A stretch of 64,000 bases of DNA from Glandiceps talaboti (GCF_964340395.1 NC_135558.1:18839371-18903370), one strand, 5' to 3'. Counted from the stretch's first letter, positions 48,514-63,600 are shown. Notes: generated by a model from the letters alone, not told the origin. Numbers and translations: made by a program.

Positions 48514-51500
48514 GACTGGATGTAGATAAAACCGCATAAAAGTGCTCAATACGGGTAGTAGAGCGAATTATATACAGGTTTTGAAAATTTGAACCAAATT
48601 ATATGCTATAGACCCTACAGAACTGTTTCGTGAGGTGCGTAGTCCTCACTCATACAGTTCTGTAGGGTCTATAGCATATAATTTGGTTCAAATTTTCAAA
48701 ACCTGTATATATATATATATATATATATATAGTGAGTGTCTTGTTCAGTTAGTTATGTTTTCTGTTGTTTTTCATATTGTCTTTGTGTTATTGGTTTCTT
48801 CTCATTAGATTTATAGCCATTACAGATTGGAAGAACACTTTTATATTGTCTTTTTTAAGTTTTATGTCAGTTAACTTTCCGCATCCACTATTTCTTGCCA
48901 GACTTCACAATTTTCGCGATTTACGACTTTTGTTCTCGAATACGTAAAAAGGGTTTAGGGTTGGCAGTGACAAACTAGGTGCGGTAGGGTAACATGGCAA
49001 CGATTCAGGCCGAACATATTATTCTTGTTTTAGATGTAGTATTTTGTATTTTTCGGAGTTACAAACTAGATTTAACAGTTTATGTGGACTGTCGATAGAA
49101 TCCACACTTTTTTTCCATGTTAACGTTATTTAATTCAAAAAGTGTTAATTTATTTTAGATTATTGTTGTTGTTTTTCTAGGCTTTATGCTTTACTTATTT
49201 TATGCTTTACAGCTAAAAAATAAGAATATTACTTTTGGGTTGAATGGCTTGCCATAGGGTAACCAACCATTTTTTACATAACACACTTCAACAAATAGAT
49301 GAAAAATGATGAGCTCTCTTCTCAAGTTATCCTGATACTACTTATAAACTAATGACCCGGAAACATCGCATCAGTAACATTCAATTTGGAAACTATTTTT
49401 TCTTTCCTACTGAAGTTAATTTTTCAATCGTCCTTGGGTGGTTCACACTCAAAATTTGACTCCCAGATGATATGCGTGTACTTAGGGACACGTGTCACGT
49501 AAATAGTCATGGAAAACAAAATTGGTTAGCTATGTACTTGAAAACATTTGGTGCAATACGAAGTTAAATTCACAAAACGTCACTTTCACATATCTTCATA
49601 ATTGGGCGCAGTATAAAAGGAACACAATTATTTGATAAAAAAATGTGTTTAATTCGAACACTGGCGCTCCATTTTACACGCCTCGATTATTTTTTCATTC
49701 CTTTAATTTAAACTTGACTTCGATAAAAAAACAAAACAAAACAAAACTAGAATTCTTTTTACGGGCACTCCCGAAACATCTTTAAAATTATCTATCTATC
49801 GAAACATCTTCCGCCCACTTTGATATCGGTGAAATCAGCCTACGGGCTTGTTTGGTTACTTCATGCAGAGTTACAAAATGTATGACTGTACTGTGTTTTC
49901 GGTCCCAAAGAATTTCAGAACAGTTATCGACAACGTTGTGTCGTGCTGATTAATCACTCATTCAGAGGATTTCTGTAATATAAAGGTAGCTATTCGTTCA
50001 AATGAACTGCATTGCCCTCAGCAATTTTAGAAGGTCATGAGCATGCTTCCTCGAACAGATGGTTGTATCCTGTGAGATTCTGGAAGATAGTAAATGCAAA
50101 TGGAAACTGTTGTAACATCACGCTATTAAAAGACAATTTGAATGGCTTATCTCCATGATTCCAGTTTTATAAAGAACTGTTCATCTATCAAAAATGACGT
50201 GGTCTTTGAAGTTCTTTACCAGCATGAGTGTATTGTTATGGACATTCTCGCAACGACACCGATTGCAAAATATTCGACATCGTGCCAAGATTTGCATAAA
50301 AGAAATACCTAACACTGATGATATGAACGTGTGACATTCATCAAAACTCACAAGGCTTACTATTTGGTTTGCATTTCCACAGTTTAATGGTGTTGCCATC
50401 TATATGTTCTTTGTCCTACATGTATTCAGTTACCGCATTGTATGTGGCCTGCGGTTAGTCACAATGAGTCATGACTTATTTTTTTCAAAACAACATAACT
50501 GATTTGGGGCTTGAAATGTTGAACATTTCAGCATTATAAACATTATATTGTCATCACATGCTTGAGCCATATCGCTGAGACACTGTATACAGATTTCTGA
50601 TATCATTTGCTTTCCTCATACATTATCGGTTCTTTTAGGGTTGTCGATGGCCTAGTTGTTAAACCACTTTCCTCTTAGCACTGCAAGCGGGGTTCGAACA
50701 CATTCTGGGTTTGATTAAATTTACCACGCTGCAAGTAAAATGAGTGTCGTTCGGTTTCACTCTACCGAACAACGCAGGTTTTCCCCGGGTACTCCGGTTT
50801 TCTCTTGCAATAACACTGGACCCTCTTGGGCAATGCCTGTTGGGTGGTATATAAATAAATAAATATAATTGTGATTAAGAAATTAAAAATGAAAGTACTT
50901 TTGACCTGCGTGAATGACTTTGGCTGCGATAAACCGTAGTGTATTACATTGTCAAACGATTTTTCGTGCTATTAAGGTATAACCCACCATAACCATAATA
51001 ACTTCCTCCATCAAAACTTACAACAAGACTGTAAAACATTCCTCACGATACAAGACTGCAAGAACAGCTTATCAATTTTGGATTCAATACATTGCAGGAA
51101 TATTTTGATTTAGCAGGTTCTTGTCAAACATGTGTATCTAAAAAACACTGTTGTGTCCTTTCCCATTTTGCAGCGCGATTAATAAGCTTCATTGTATAGT
51201 CCTCACAGAGTACGTCAAGCAAACCAAATTACATATCCCTGGGAATACAAAGGCATATAATTAGCACCCAGAGGTATATAACCTACAATCTCGTAGTGTG
51301 AATATCCACTCTGCCGTTACCTGACCTACTAAAGACATCATGAAATTTGTCTATAATAACTAAAATAATATTAGCGCATCATATCACTCCATTATCGTTA
51401 TGAGCAGTTCATTCAATATACTCATCATAAGAAATGTTTGGAGTAATAATGTTTGACTATGTGACAGACTGTATTGAGGGAGCAATTTCTTGCAGTTGTG

Positions 51501-54500
51501 CAAAAAGAACATGGTATAAGGAATTTATGATGCTGTCCTTTGATACACTACATGCCGTGTGTTTGTAATTCACAGCTACACATATATTTATATAGTAGAT
51601 GATGCTTATTATATCTGTACTTTTCATTGCTGCAATAATATGTAGAGCTGTACTCGTCTCAATCGGTGTATTACGTTCTAACACATACACCATTAAGCAA
51701 TGAAAAGATGACCTAAACTCATTTCGAAAATCAAAGGAATCTTAAAACACCAATATATGATTCGGTGAAGATTTTTATTTCAAATTCGCACAGTATTGTA
51801 CAATTTCATTATTTTCTTTGATATCCTCCAACTGTGAGTTGTGCTTGAATAATTAGAAGCTACATTACATTAAACACATCTATACTATTGATTGCTTCGT
51901 AGAAATTAGGACTTTAAAGGTGAATTTCTCAATTATAGTTGTATGTCCTTTAACATGGTATCAAATACTTACTTTTATGTAAAGAAAAATATCTCGATTC
52001 ATTACTAGAGAAGAAGTGCGGGGTCTATTACTTTCTATTGATTTCAAGTTCATATGTCAAAGCCAACATCGTACGATTACCATAGTTTACTACAGTTCAT
52101 GGAATATTGACAAGAACGCCTTTTTAATGATTTAGCCTTGATAAATTTACGTTTTCCTATTTTCAGTGTTGTGTGGGTAATGGCAAATTGTGACCCTCGA
52201 ATCGGTACAGGAATGACTGTTGATCTTCGTTATGAAGAAAAAGTGGACTTGTTCGTTGGAGCTCCATGTTCATTAGGTATGCATAAATGAGTGTAGTTAA
52301 TGAAAAATGTGTTTCCGTTGTCTACAGCACTTTATGTTATAGATAAACATATCCTGATGTTATAAACGTATGTAGATTTTAATACCAGCTAATAGCAGAA
52401 TCGTATTTTAGACAACAAGTAACAAGACTGCAAGGGACTATGTACAGTGTGGAGTCATGATGGGCGAATGGTTGTAATGTGTATGCTTTAATCCTATGTG
52501 CATATAAAGGCTGCAGTGGATTGTATGTTCCTGAGGGGTGTATGTTCTTGAGGGAGTTGAGGAAGTATAAAGGGTCGATATAGATCCCAACCAGGGGTAA
52601 TAAAAATAAAGCACCTTAAGGCACAAAGTAGGGAAGCGCTATATAAAAAACACCATTATTACCATTACAGATTTTTGCAAAATCCACAAAAGACTATAGC
52701 TACCTTACAATGTCCTATCTAATGTCATTTTATACATACATATTATGAATAAAATACAAGCATTTCATATATGCCAAATCGTGTACATTGTTCCAATGAT
52801 AGTAGCTAACTCTTTATACTTTTCTACTTATCGTAGTTGCCGTCCCAGCTGGAAGGCTTGCATCTTATTGGAATTTGCCTTTTGTGGCCTGGGTGTCACG
52901 TGACCCTGTCCTTGCTGATAAGAGTACTTTCACAACGATGGCAAGAATTATGGGTCCGTTGAATAAAGTTGCCAATGTAGTCGTGAAGGTAATGACACTT
53001 TTAATAAATATATATAATATTACAATCATTTTATGTTACAGTGACAAACTCGGTGCTAAAGTCTGGATATAAAATTTACATCATAATATACAATATTAAT
53101 CTTCATGGCCCGGATGTTGGTTTTGCAGACTAAGGTTGTAGGGCGGAAGGGTCCAAGTTAATTAGGAGAGCTCGTACGTCGCACTATTCAGGTCCTCAAA
53201 CAACGTATCAGGACCATAAATGTTTAAATATATAAAAAAAATATCTCGTGTGCTTGGGAAGATAAGTTGTGTGCTCGATATATATCTCATGCACTCAAGA
53301 AAATATCTTGTGCGCTCGAGATATTATATCGTGTGCACGACATATTATCTGGAGTGCACGAGATCTCGTTATCTCAAGATCTTGATGTATTTTTTTTGCT
53401 TTCGGAGAGTGAAAGTTATCTTGATAAACTATATTGGGATCTCGAGATAATTTTTTTTCTTTCAGAAAATAAAAAGTTATCTTGCTATCTCAAGAAACCA
53501 TCTTGTTATCTCGAGAAACTTTCTCGTTATCTCGAGAAACCTTCTCGTTATCTCGATAAACTATCTCGTTATGAAGAGAAACTTGACATACATACATACA
53601 TACATACATACATACATACATACATACATACATACATACATACGTACATACGTACGTACATACATACGTACGTATGTATTTTAATGAATATCTATAAAAC
53701 ACTATACCACAAAGTCAATGAAACCCAGTGAAAACGGTAGTGCATAATTATCTTGTGCGCTCGAGATAATAATGTTGTGCACACGAGATAATATCTCAAG
53801 TGCACAAGATATTTTCTTGCGTGCATGAGATATATCTCGAGCGCACTACTTATCTTCTCGATCACACAAGATATTAAAATTTTTTACTTTTGTAGATGGT
53901 ACTAACGGACTTTCCTAGGATATACTGGGTATGTGATAAAACTGTAGTTAAGTTGGCCTTCAACAGATACTGGTCTTTTTAAACTTTTGGTACCATAAAC
54001 ATTTTGTCATAACGTCATGGTACAATCATATCTGAGAACTTGATGACACCTCAGCCTGCTGTTGGACATGATACACTATACTGTGGAAGATAAAATAATT
54101 GTATACAAAGACATCAGTGCTTTATTTCAAATGCTATAAGACCTCGACTCATCGTACAAAATCTTACATTACGACAGAGAAATTGTACTGCTTAAAAAAA
54201 TCGAAGGAAGAGGTAGAGGAAAACGAATACATCTATGTTTTCTGAACAGAACATTTACGAGTAGCTTTATAAACACTGAACCAATACATTCATACATGCT
54301 AGTAATGGAAGATAACCAACTTAGTTAAACTCAAAATCTTTGCGTAATTAATTCAAGTCTACAATACTTGTATAAAGGACAAACAAATATAAAATGACAC
54401 TCATACTCAACAAACCGTGACTTTACAATGTGTACACGCTCTTAGTTCAACTGGAATACTTATTTTATTCACTATATAATAAGGGTGACCCTATTGTTTG

Positions 54501-57344
54501 ATGTTTCTAACTACTTTTTCATGCCAACTATGAGTCTGTCTAAATTTCCGAGAAACATGGGATTTTTAAAGAGCGATGGCAGCCATTTTGAATTTCATTG
54601 ATTTTTGCAAATTTATGCAAGTATTGAAGATACCTCTAAAATCAATCAGTAGGTCCCAAGGAACATTCATTCCAAATTTGGTGCTTTTATCAAGCATGTT
54701 TCAATAATATAATCCTTAAAACTGGTGTTAACCCATGGCCACCTGACTATAAGTGGAGAGGCCGTGAAGCCGAACTCAGGGCCCTGATAAATAAAGTCTA
54801 TATTCCAGTCAATACATCACATCACATATTTCATATGCAGTTTATCCTTTTACTACAGTACTGACTAATCTAAAAGTTATGATATCATATTGATGTAACT
54901 AAACACGGTAGCGTACGGAGGCAGCGTTATACTAAATAGGACGTCGACAGTGACAGTGGATTACAATGACAGACTAAGTTCATATTATTTCCCATTACAA
55001 GATATTCAAAAACCTTTCCATGGTTTGCCGGAAAATGTAGAATCGCAGATTTTGTCAGTGACATTTCGTGACCAATAAACACTATTCTTTATCATTCTAG
55101 CCTAAACGAAAACTCTAGAAATTCATAAAAATGTATTCAAGATTAATGTCGATAACACAGCTTTACAAATGGCATGAAAGTTGTTTATCAATAGTCAGGA
55201 GAGTAAAGATTTTCATGGGCTTGTATGGCTTTGTATATCCCCTGGCGATGTATACTTTGCATTCATACCTTATTAATGCTGTCTTCTGGGTTTGACAGAT
55301 TATTCTGAAGCTATTGCATTTCAATTTTGAACTCTGCTTGACACTAAAGAACACTCATATTACATTTCATGTCTGTATCAACAATTAAAGGGCAAGGCTT
55401 CTGTCGACGTGTATTATTGCTAAGAAACCATTCAAAACATTGTCATTTATCACTTGAAACATATGATATGATAGCTATGTTATCGTTGCTATGGCAATGC
55501 TCTGAAGACACGATCGAAATTCTATGTGCAATAACTGAACGCAAAATTAAATACCGGAAGTTTTAATCGTTGTTCCATTCGAGTATCGTTATAATGGTAT
55601 TACTGTATGACAAGCTTAATCATGGTTGACTAACTAAATAGACTTTATCGCCATATAGTTTAGAAAAAGGAAGAGTGATGGAATTTTCTGTGCCCTGAGG
55701 AGTACTCCGTTCCTGATCAATCAACTGATTTAGTGAACATTTTAAATAATTTGAAGTGAAGATTTGGACTTATATGAGATATAAAGGGTTTGCATTCTTC
55801 GTTTGATAATCAGCAACTGGGCCTTCATATTAACGTATAACGAGGCGTACTATATACACATACATACATACATACATACATACATACATACATACATACA
55901 TACATACAACGCGTTTATGACTACATATACGTTATCTTTTCTGTTTGATCACCCGTCCAACAAACACAAAACCTTTCCCAGTCGTATATAATTGCTACAC
56001 TGTACATTCAAAGTATTTTATCGTCATGGAGAGGTTTTCCTTTCACATAGAAAATACTTTTTTATTTCTCTATTGTCAGGAAAGTCTACTTGATGATATC
56101 ACCATTCTTGTGCAATCGTTATACTTAAGTAGAAATAGGGCTTTCAGGAGAGGGCTGTCTACTTCAGAAACTTTTACAAGTTATGACATGTACAGACCGT
56201 AATACAATTTGAAGTGCCCCATACTCATATACGTTCTCACGACTGTCTGTTTGACAAAGCACGTTCATAGAAACTCATATTTCAACTATGTTTTTTTCAG
56301 ATTGAATAGTAAGTGGTCATTGTTTATAATCTATTGCTGAAGATTTACAATGGTTTGGTTGTTTCTAGGGAAATAACACGACATAACTGCAATCGTTACT
56401 TTTTGTTTGGTTTAACTAGGTTGTGAGTATTGACTTATCGTTTAATACGTACCACGTTTTTTTTATTATTTCGATCACGACCGATTGCAACATTACTGAC
56501 TACTTAACTCCGGTGCATCATCGTCAACAAAAAGAAAACAAACATTTTAAAGTTCCTGATCATAAAGAATCTTAGAAGCCAAACTCTTGTTTTGTTACAC
56601 CTTTGATTTTGCAGTTCTTCACATTGCGAATAGTACGTATGTTTTATATTTTATAAAGGTACAACATACGCTAAGATGGAAAATGCTGTTATTGTTGCCA
56701 TCATAGCAATAATAGCGTCACATTTCTTAGCCTTCTTCTTAAGAAATGTTTTTTTGTTTTTTTTTACTACAGGAGCTTACTCAATCAGCACTGTATTAAA
56801 CAATAAACTGTATGAATCCATTTTAAAATATTCAATCCTGAGATGTTTTTTTTTCGAAAAACAAACTCCCTTTGAAGTTTCATAAATGTTTGACATTAAG
56901 TGCATATATTATCATTGCGCAAACCTTAAGTGAACACGAGAATTAGAAGCAGCGTTTACAGAGGCGTGCTCTAGTAGGTATATAGAACGATATCGTACTC
57001 CAGAATTTGTGAATCCTCATAGTGTCCTTTTATCTGTTTGTTATAACGAATTCTACGGAACGACGTTTGAATATTCTACAATATGTTCTACAATATGTTG
57101 GGCTAGAAACGTGTCGTTACTTTATTGCAGGTCGACGAACATCTCCACTACAACATTTCAATTTTCTCTTTGCCTCTTCCATATCTTATTCATCCTCACG
57201 GCTCATCAGCAATCGGATGTTCATGTGAACTTAGAAATGTTGGGTACATGTTATAGTGAATGGATTTGATGAGTAGATATATCGATGGATGGTTAGGTGA
57301 ATGGATGGGTAGATGAATGGATGGATGGATGGATGGATGGAGAT

Positions 57345-57440
<96 letters not shown>

Positions 57441-57602
57441 TAGACAGACTGACAGACAGACAGACAGACAGACAGACATAGAGAAAGAGAGAGCCTTTAT
57501 AAATGTCCCTTTAGTTAACTAGGATCATCATATCTAGAGTATATCATGTGAAATATCAGAAATGTTGCTTCTATTTCAATTTCCTTTTTGTTCGCGGTAT
57601 TT

Positions 57603-57646
<44 letters not shown>

Positions 57647-57659
57647 GCTGCTGCTGCTG

Positions 57660-57691
<32 letters not shown>

Positions 57692-60600
57692 GTATCGGTC
57701 TTTCTCTGTATGCTCATGTGTTTGCTGTTGTAATATGCTTATGACGATGTTCGTTATAGTTTTTCAACGCTGTCTTAACAGATTGGATAACAAGGAACTA
57801 CACAGCCTTGCTTTCAGAACATACAAATGTACTTAATATATTTCTTTTAAGTATACAAATGGGACAAGTCAATTAAGTGTGTATGCTTAGTCCTGTCTTG
57901 TTTCCCGTAATTAACAGCGACCTTGACTGTTTCTTTTACAAGTAAGGTTGGTTGCGAAGGTATTTGTATTGCAATGATGTCGTCACCTTTCTTGGCCTTC
58001 TTTTTACGAATGTTTTTTTATTATTATAGAAGCTTACTCTATAAGCAGGGCACTGGTTTAAGCAATGGGCATAATATATTCAGCCCATCCTGAGATGTTA
58101 AATTATCTGTTTCGAAAAAAAAATCATTTTCATAAATGTTTCTTTTACAAGTAAGGTTGGTTTCAAAGGTATTTATATTGATGAAGAACATCAAAACCTC
58201 AATATCTGGTAGTAAACTGAATATGTCGCTGAAGGGTCACATATGCTAATTCACATTCAAAGACAAATTAATCAGTGATAATTATTTTGCTATCATATGG
58301 TTATAAGTGTAATCACAGACAAAACTCAAATTGTTGGTTTTAGTAGGGGTATCTAAAGTAGGGTGAACATTGGTCCTGGTGATATGATCAATAAGCCGTT
58401 TTTCGTCTCGCGGCAGATCTCACGAGATCCCGCGTGAGCCATTTCGTCCTTAACAGCCACGTGAGGGTGGTCAAGCTGAAAGTGTCAAACACTTAGCAAC
58501 ACTGTTGTTCTCAATGTCATCACACATGGCTACGGCGAAAGCTTGACCGCGATCACAAGTTTGACAACTGTTGGTACTAAGCATATTTGCATATCTCGCG
58601 ATATCTGCAACGAGACGTAAAAAAGACCGATTGAATGATGGTATATATTTTACAGCGATTCTCTTTCAGAACGCACAAATAAATGTTTGCATGGTTTTCA
58701 GAATATTTTGTATACAGCATTTTATTAATTTGAGGCAGTCCAAATGTGTAATTCGGTCATATGAGTAAACTAAATCTTGTCTTAAATTTTTCTCCTTGTA
58801 CCCAATTATTGAACTGTTACACTAACATGTAATTGCAGTTAGCCTTCCCTTTGAAGTATTTTGTAACGTATATATCTACTCTTCAATACTATCTCCAAAA
58901 ATCATCCACACCTACGCATACCTTCGAGTCTCTGTGTGAGCACTCATCAGCTGAATTCCCGTGGAATTTGTTCACTCAAGCCTCACGTATCTGTTGTTAA
59001 AAGAACACTCATTCTGAATATTGAATTTCTCCATTATATGCTTTGAAACTTTATCTTTGATATAAAGTTACTCTTTATTCGATGGAATGACATGCTGTAC
59101 TTTCAAAATTTGACAAAAATAAACACGTGCTTGGGGCAAAAATCATTTTGTCTAATGAATGGATCTTTGTAGCAAAAAATAGAGAGTGGGGTCGATGACA
59201 ATAACTTAGTCGACTGTCAGAGCGTAAAGTAATGAAAAGTTTCTTCTTGCTTTTGCTTAAAAGCTTTTTTTTTTTAAAAAGAAAAGAAAAACAGCACGAT
59301 CGCTGTCAGACTTGGAAAGCGAAAAACACTTGAAAATCATTATTGTAGCTAACTTGTAAACTACCTGGCATACACGTGAGAATATATGTCGTCTTTGTAT
59401 TTTATTATAATATATTTAATCGATAAATGAACTTTTCAGAAACTTCTGAAATCAGGATATTGATATTTCTTTGACCAAGAAGAAAGGAAAGTTGACTTAT
59501 AAATCACACACACACAGAGGTATTGGTAACAAAGGGAACTTTGACATTTAACTAACTTTACTACATGGTACGCCCCCTGGAGGACAAAGGCTTCCCCTGC
59601 ATAGGGGTTACAAGCTTACATCATGTAAGATTTCATTACAAATGTTCTTGCCAAGAGTTGAAGTAATTAAAGTTACATTAAACATACATACAAATGTATT
59701 GGTTGCTAATATGATGATTAAAAAAAATTTCAACACAAGCCACGTGTGACTGCCAAGACGGCCAATGCCAAATCTCGCATGCTACAAGTCTCGTGAAGCC
59801 ACACGTCACCTGTCTTTGGTAATATTTAAACCACGCTCAAAGGAGCTAAACCGTTATACAAGATAAATAATTCTATTGTTCCTTTTCATTTGTCTTATTT
59901 ATCCACAAATTTATAAAATCGTGTCAGTATTATGGTTTTGGAGAAGATTTGTGAGAAGGGTTTTCTCAATTCCAGTTATTCAGTATGATACATGTATTCT
60001 TATTTTCACTAACCATAAATTTATGACTAAAATCAACTTGCTATGTGAAACCAAAATTACCATTTTTTTTAAATTGCCCTTTCATGTAAATCTGTTTTGT
60101 GTGTTTTAGATGTTTGAAAATTACGACTGGAATTTGGCGGTTATAGTATCCTCCAATGGACGTGACGTATGTGGAAACGCCGCCAGTGGCCTTAAGACGT
60201 CGTTTCATAAGAACAACATCACTGTTGGGGAATATTTACAACTCGATAAAGACCCGTCGAAAGAAGAACTAGATATCGCAATGCAGAAAATCAAAGAGCG
60301 TGGTAGAAGTAAGCTAGTTTTAAAATAATAAAAAGTATCTTCAGGCATATATGTCAATCTGTCTGTCACTCGGTTATTTGATTTGTTTTAGCGAGCTATG
60401 ATTTTGGTTGAGAGCTGCGGTTACCATGGTTATCCGAAAGAGTGAAATCTAAAAAACAAACACTTTTATCACACCCAGAAATTTAATTAAATCGCATGTT
60501 TAATCAAATCGTCGGTTTTTAAATAATAGGAACACAATGTTGATGTAAGCTAAGTAGTTAATTAAATTGTATTTTTTAATCAAATTATTGTCGAGGTGCC

Positions 60601-63600
60601 CTCTAGTTTTCAATGTTAAAATTAGATAATCAAAGGACATAATTGAATTCGCTTTGTGTCTTTTTCCAGTAGTCATTATCTGTAACACAGATGTGGCCGA
60701 AGAACGAAAGTTTATGTTATCGGCGTTCGACAACGATATGACGAGCGGTGACTATGTGTTCATTAGCCTGAACCGACTATTTTCGGATGTTCAAGACTCG
60801 CACGTTCCATGGAGAAAATTGGATGGGAGAGATGAAGACAGTAAAGACGCATATGAAACTATTCTCGCTGTAAGTCAATGCTATGTATTATCATATAAGT
60901 ACAACTGAATAAATTAAACTGATGTGGTAATGGACCAATGATAATGCTATTGCCGTATTGTTTGAATCACCAGATTCAAATGTACACAATCTCAGACATA
61001 AGCGTAACTCCAACATTGGGAATCTAGACATGTTGGAATTCGTGTAACATAAGTCTTATCGTGATTTTGTCAGTCTGTTTAATTTAGGAAGCCGACAGGT
61101 GGGGAAGACCGCAAAAATTATGGGATGGGTCAGATTTCTTAACATCAATACCAATATATAACTTTATTTATCCCAACAGTGGAATTTGGAATTTGTTACT
61201 ACACCCTAAAATACAAACAAATCATTCATAACAGATATTAATCAAATCGAAAGACATAAATTAAATGACAGTAGATCCACGCGGACAGGGTTCAACTGGT
61301 CATAAGTCTTATTAACATATATTCAATTGATACAGAGTGCACTATACGAAAAGTCACATTTGACAAAGTCTTTCCTCTGGGGTAAATCTTTAGCAGAGGA
61401 TGTGTAAATGTGGTGAGTATGAGACGAAGTTCCACCTTTGACTTCATTCACCCCCGGTGATCTCTCCCCTGGGGGTTGTATACAGTCAAAAGTGTCACTT
61501 CTTCTCGTACTACCCCTTGACAGAAAAGGTAGTTAGGTGGGTCACGGGTAGGGTAAAGGTTGAGTAAAGGTGGGTAAATTTGACGTTACGTATAGTGGTG
61601 GCTCCTTATATAACAATATTTTGTTACAAATATAGATGTAATTTCATTTAGAAAATGTAAATGTAAGATTATTAATCATAAAGATCAAATTACTCTACAC
61701 TACGATTCAATCGTGATGTCTTATTAAGGGCTAGTAACAACTCGTAATAAGAAAACCACTCAATTTCCTCCAATGCCCGGATGGAACGACTTTGTCAAGA
61801 AAGCACATATAAATGCCAGACAAGCATATGTAGCGTGGAAAGCCAGCTTAAAGCCTCGATTTGGACCAGTTGCTGATGCATTGCGCATGCGTCAATGTAA
61901 ATCTCAATTTAAATATGTCCCGAGACAATGTCGGAAAGATGAAATGCAAAAATCGTGCAGATGGAATTGTGGAATCATAGACAATTGTGGGTCGCAGTTG
62001 CTAACATTAATAATAAAAGAGTTCCCCTAGCAACGATTATAAACGATGCAACTGGTAAACAACCAATAGTGGATATGTGGGGGCAGTCACAATTTGAAAC
62101 ACAAGTCAGGGGTAAATAATGCTTTTGAAAATTTTGTCTTTTCTGAAGAGTTAAATGTGTTGCCTGAGTGCCGAGCATCTAAAATATGCAGAATAGTAGA
62201 CTGGCAGTTCTTTCATGTTGCCCTTTGCTTTTCTGCTATACTTGTCTACGGTGAAGTACCAGATATTGTTGCAAATGTTATTCTTATTCTCGAACAAGAA
62301 TAATTACCGACCCATAGATAGCTCTAACCAGCATGTTTTCAAAGGTTCTTGAATATGTTTTACATTATAGATGCGATCATAACTTGTATACATCTGACAA
62401 TCAATTTGGTTTTAAGAAATATCATGGCACTGATATGTGCATATGTCTACTCTAAAGAAACAACCAGGTATTATAAGTCGAATGGCAGCCCAGTTTTCGT
62501 TTGTTTCATTGACGTCGAAAAGGCCTTTGATAGAGTAAATCATTAGACTCTCAAGGAAAATGGTTGACAGATCGGTATCGACCTATATTGTATACGGCTA
62601 CTTTCAAAATGGTTTGTACTTGTTGGTCAAATTCTCTTCCGACCCCTTTTAGCGTAACAAATGGCGTTCGACAAGGGGGAATTTTATCCCCATTTCTTTT
62701 CAATGTTTATGTTCATTTACTTAACAGGTCACTGACTCGTGTCAGGGTTGGTTGTGAAGTGGGTGGAATTGTAATTAATAATTTGTCATATGTGTCTCAT
62801 CTCTCCATCTATAAAATGCCTCAGGACACTTACTCATCTCTGTTAACAATATGCAGATGATCATATATCGTAACAGTTTTTATAACGCTAGAAAATTTGT
62901 ACACGTTAGGTAATCCACAAAATTGTCAGTCTTTCCCCCAATTAACCTTTGTGGGCATATTCCTGAACTCGCATCAAGTTTTGATTACACGGGACATGTT
63001 TTTACTGATGATTTGAAAGATAATCGAGATATTTTGAAACAGCGTAGAGCACTTTGTGGTAGATCCAACCTTTTGTTGAGAAGGTTTTTTCTGCATGTAC
63101 TATATCGGTGAAACTGCGTCTCCTTATTACGGTTGTTTGCAATAACATACGGAAACCATTTATGGTGTGACTTCAATATAAGTAGTGTGCAAAATATAAT
63201 TGTTTGTCACAGCAATGTATTCCGAAGACTGACAGGGCTTCCAAGTTCTGCCAGATCATTTAGGATGCTTGTTTTCAATAGAGTTAATTCCTCTCAGTTT
63301 TTAGGAGACATGTGGTGTTTAGGTTTATGTCATATCTTTTTTATTAACAGTCAAAATCCTCTGATGCATCGTGTTGTTACATGTGATGTACAGTTTGGTG
63401 GGCTTCAGGCCCACTGGCTCAAGATTTTACATTGATTTTGTTTCTCTTAAAATATTATACCTTTTATAAAGATTTGTTGTTTCATGTTATGTTATATCTA
63501 AGCTGTCTCGTGGTGTGTTTCTGATATTCGCTGGCCTGTGCGTCCATAATAAAGGTTTAAAAATGATAATAATAATTGAAGCTATAACAGATCATTGATC

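Larger units (their letters stand above)
45578..52166. other. Gene 2 intron E1-E2
   Basis: Holds an ACAT/CA array (46590-46788), a cluster of TA arrays with two large palindromes (47806-48731), an interrupted MITE (48375-49012) and a tRNA-derived SINE (50640-50871). No gene is recognised. Confidence 0.65.
52989..60109. other. Gene 2 intron E3-E4
   Basis: Holds a foldback element (53233-53887), a short LINE remnant (about 54330-54450), an ACAT array (55857-55908), a ~200-bp direct repeat pair (56690 and 57965), a GA/GACA array (57344-57486), a TTG array (57602-57691) and a TIR element (58394-58640). From 58.7 to 60.1 kb nothing is recognised. Confidence 0.6.

Noticed and set aside
50640-50715. 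tRNA gene suggested by A and B boxes
   Set aside because: No complete acceptor stem or cloverleaf, and the sequence continues into a SINE body and AAATA tail.
56676-56885. Hydrophobic 69-codon frame
   Set aside because: It lies within a duplicated AT-rich intron segment whose second copy does not keep the frame.
62349-63435. Functional reverse transcriptase
   Set aside because: Several frameshifts and stops, and the YADD catalytic motif is lost; this is a dead LINE.
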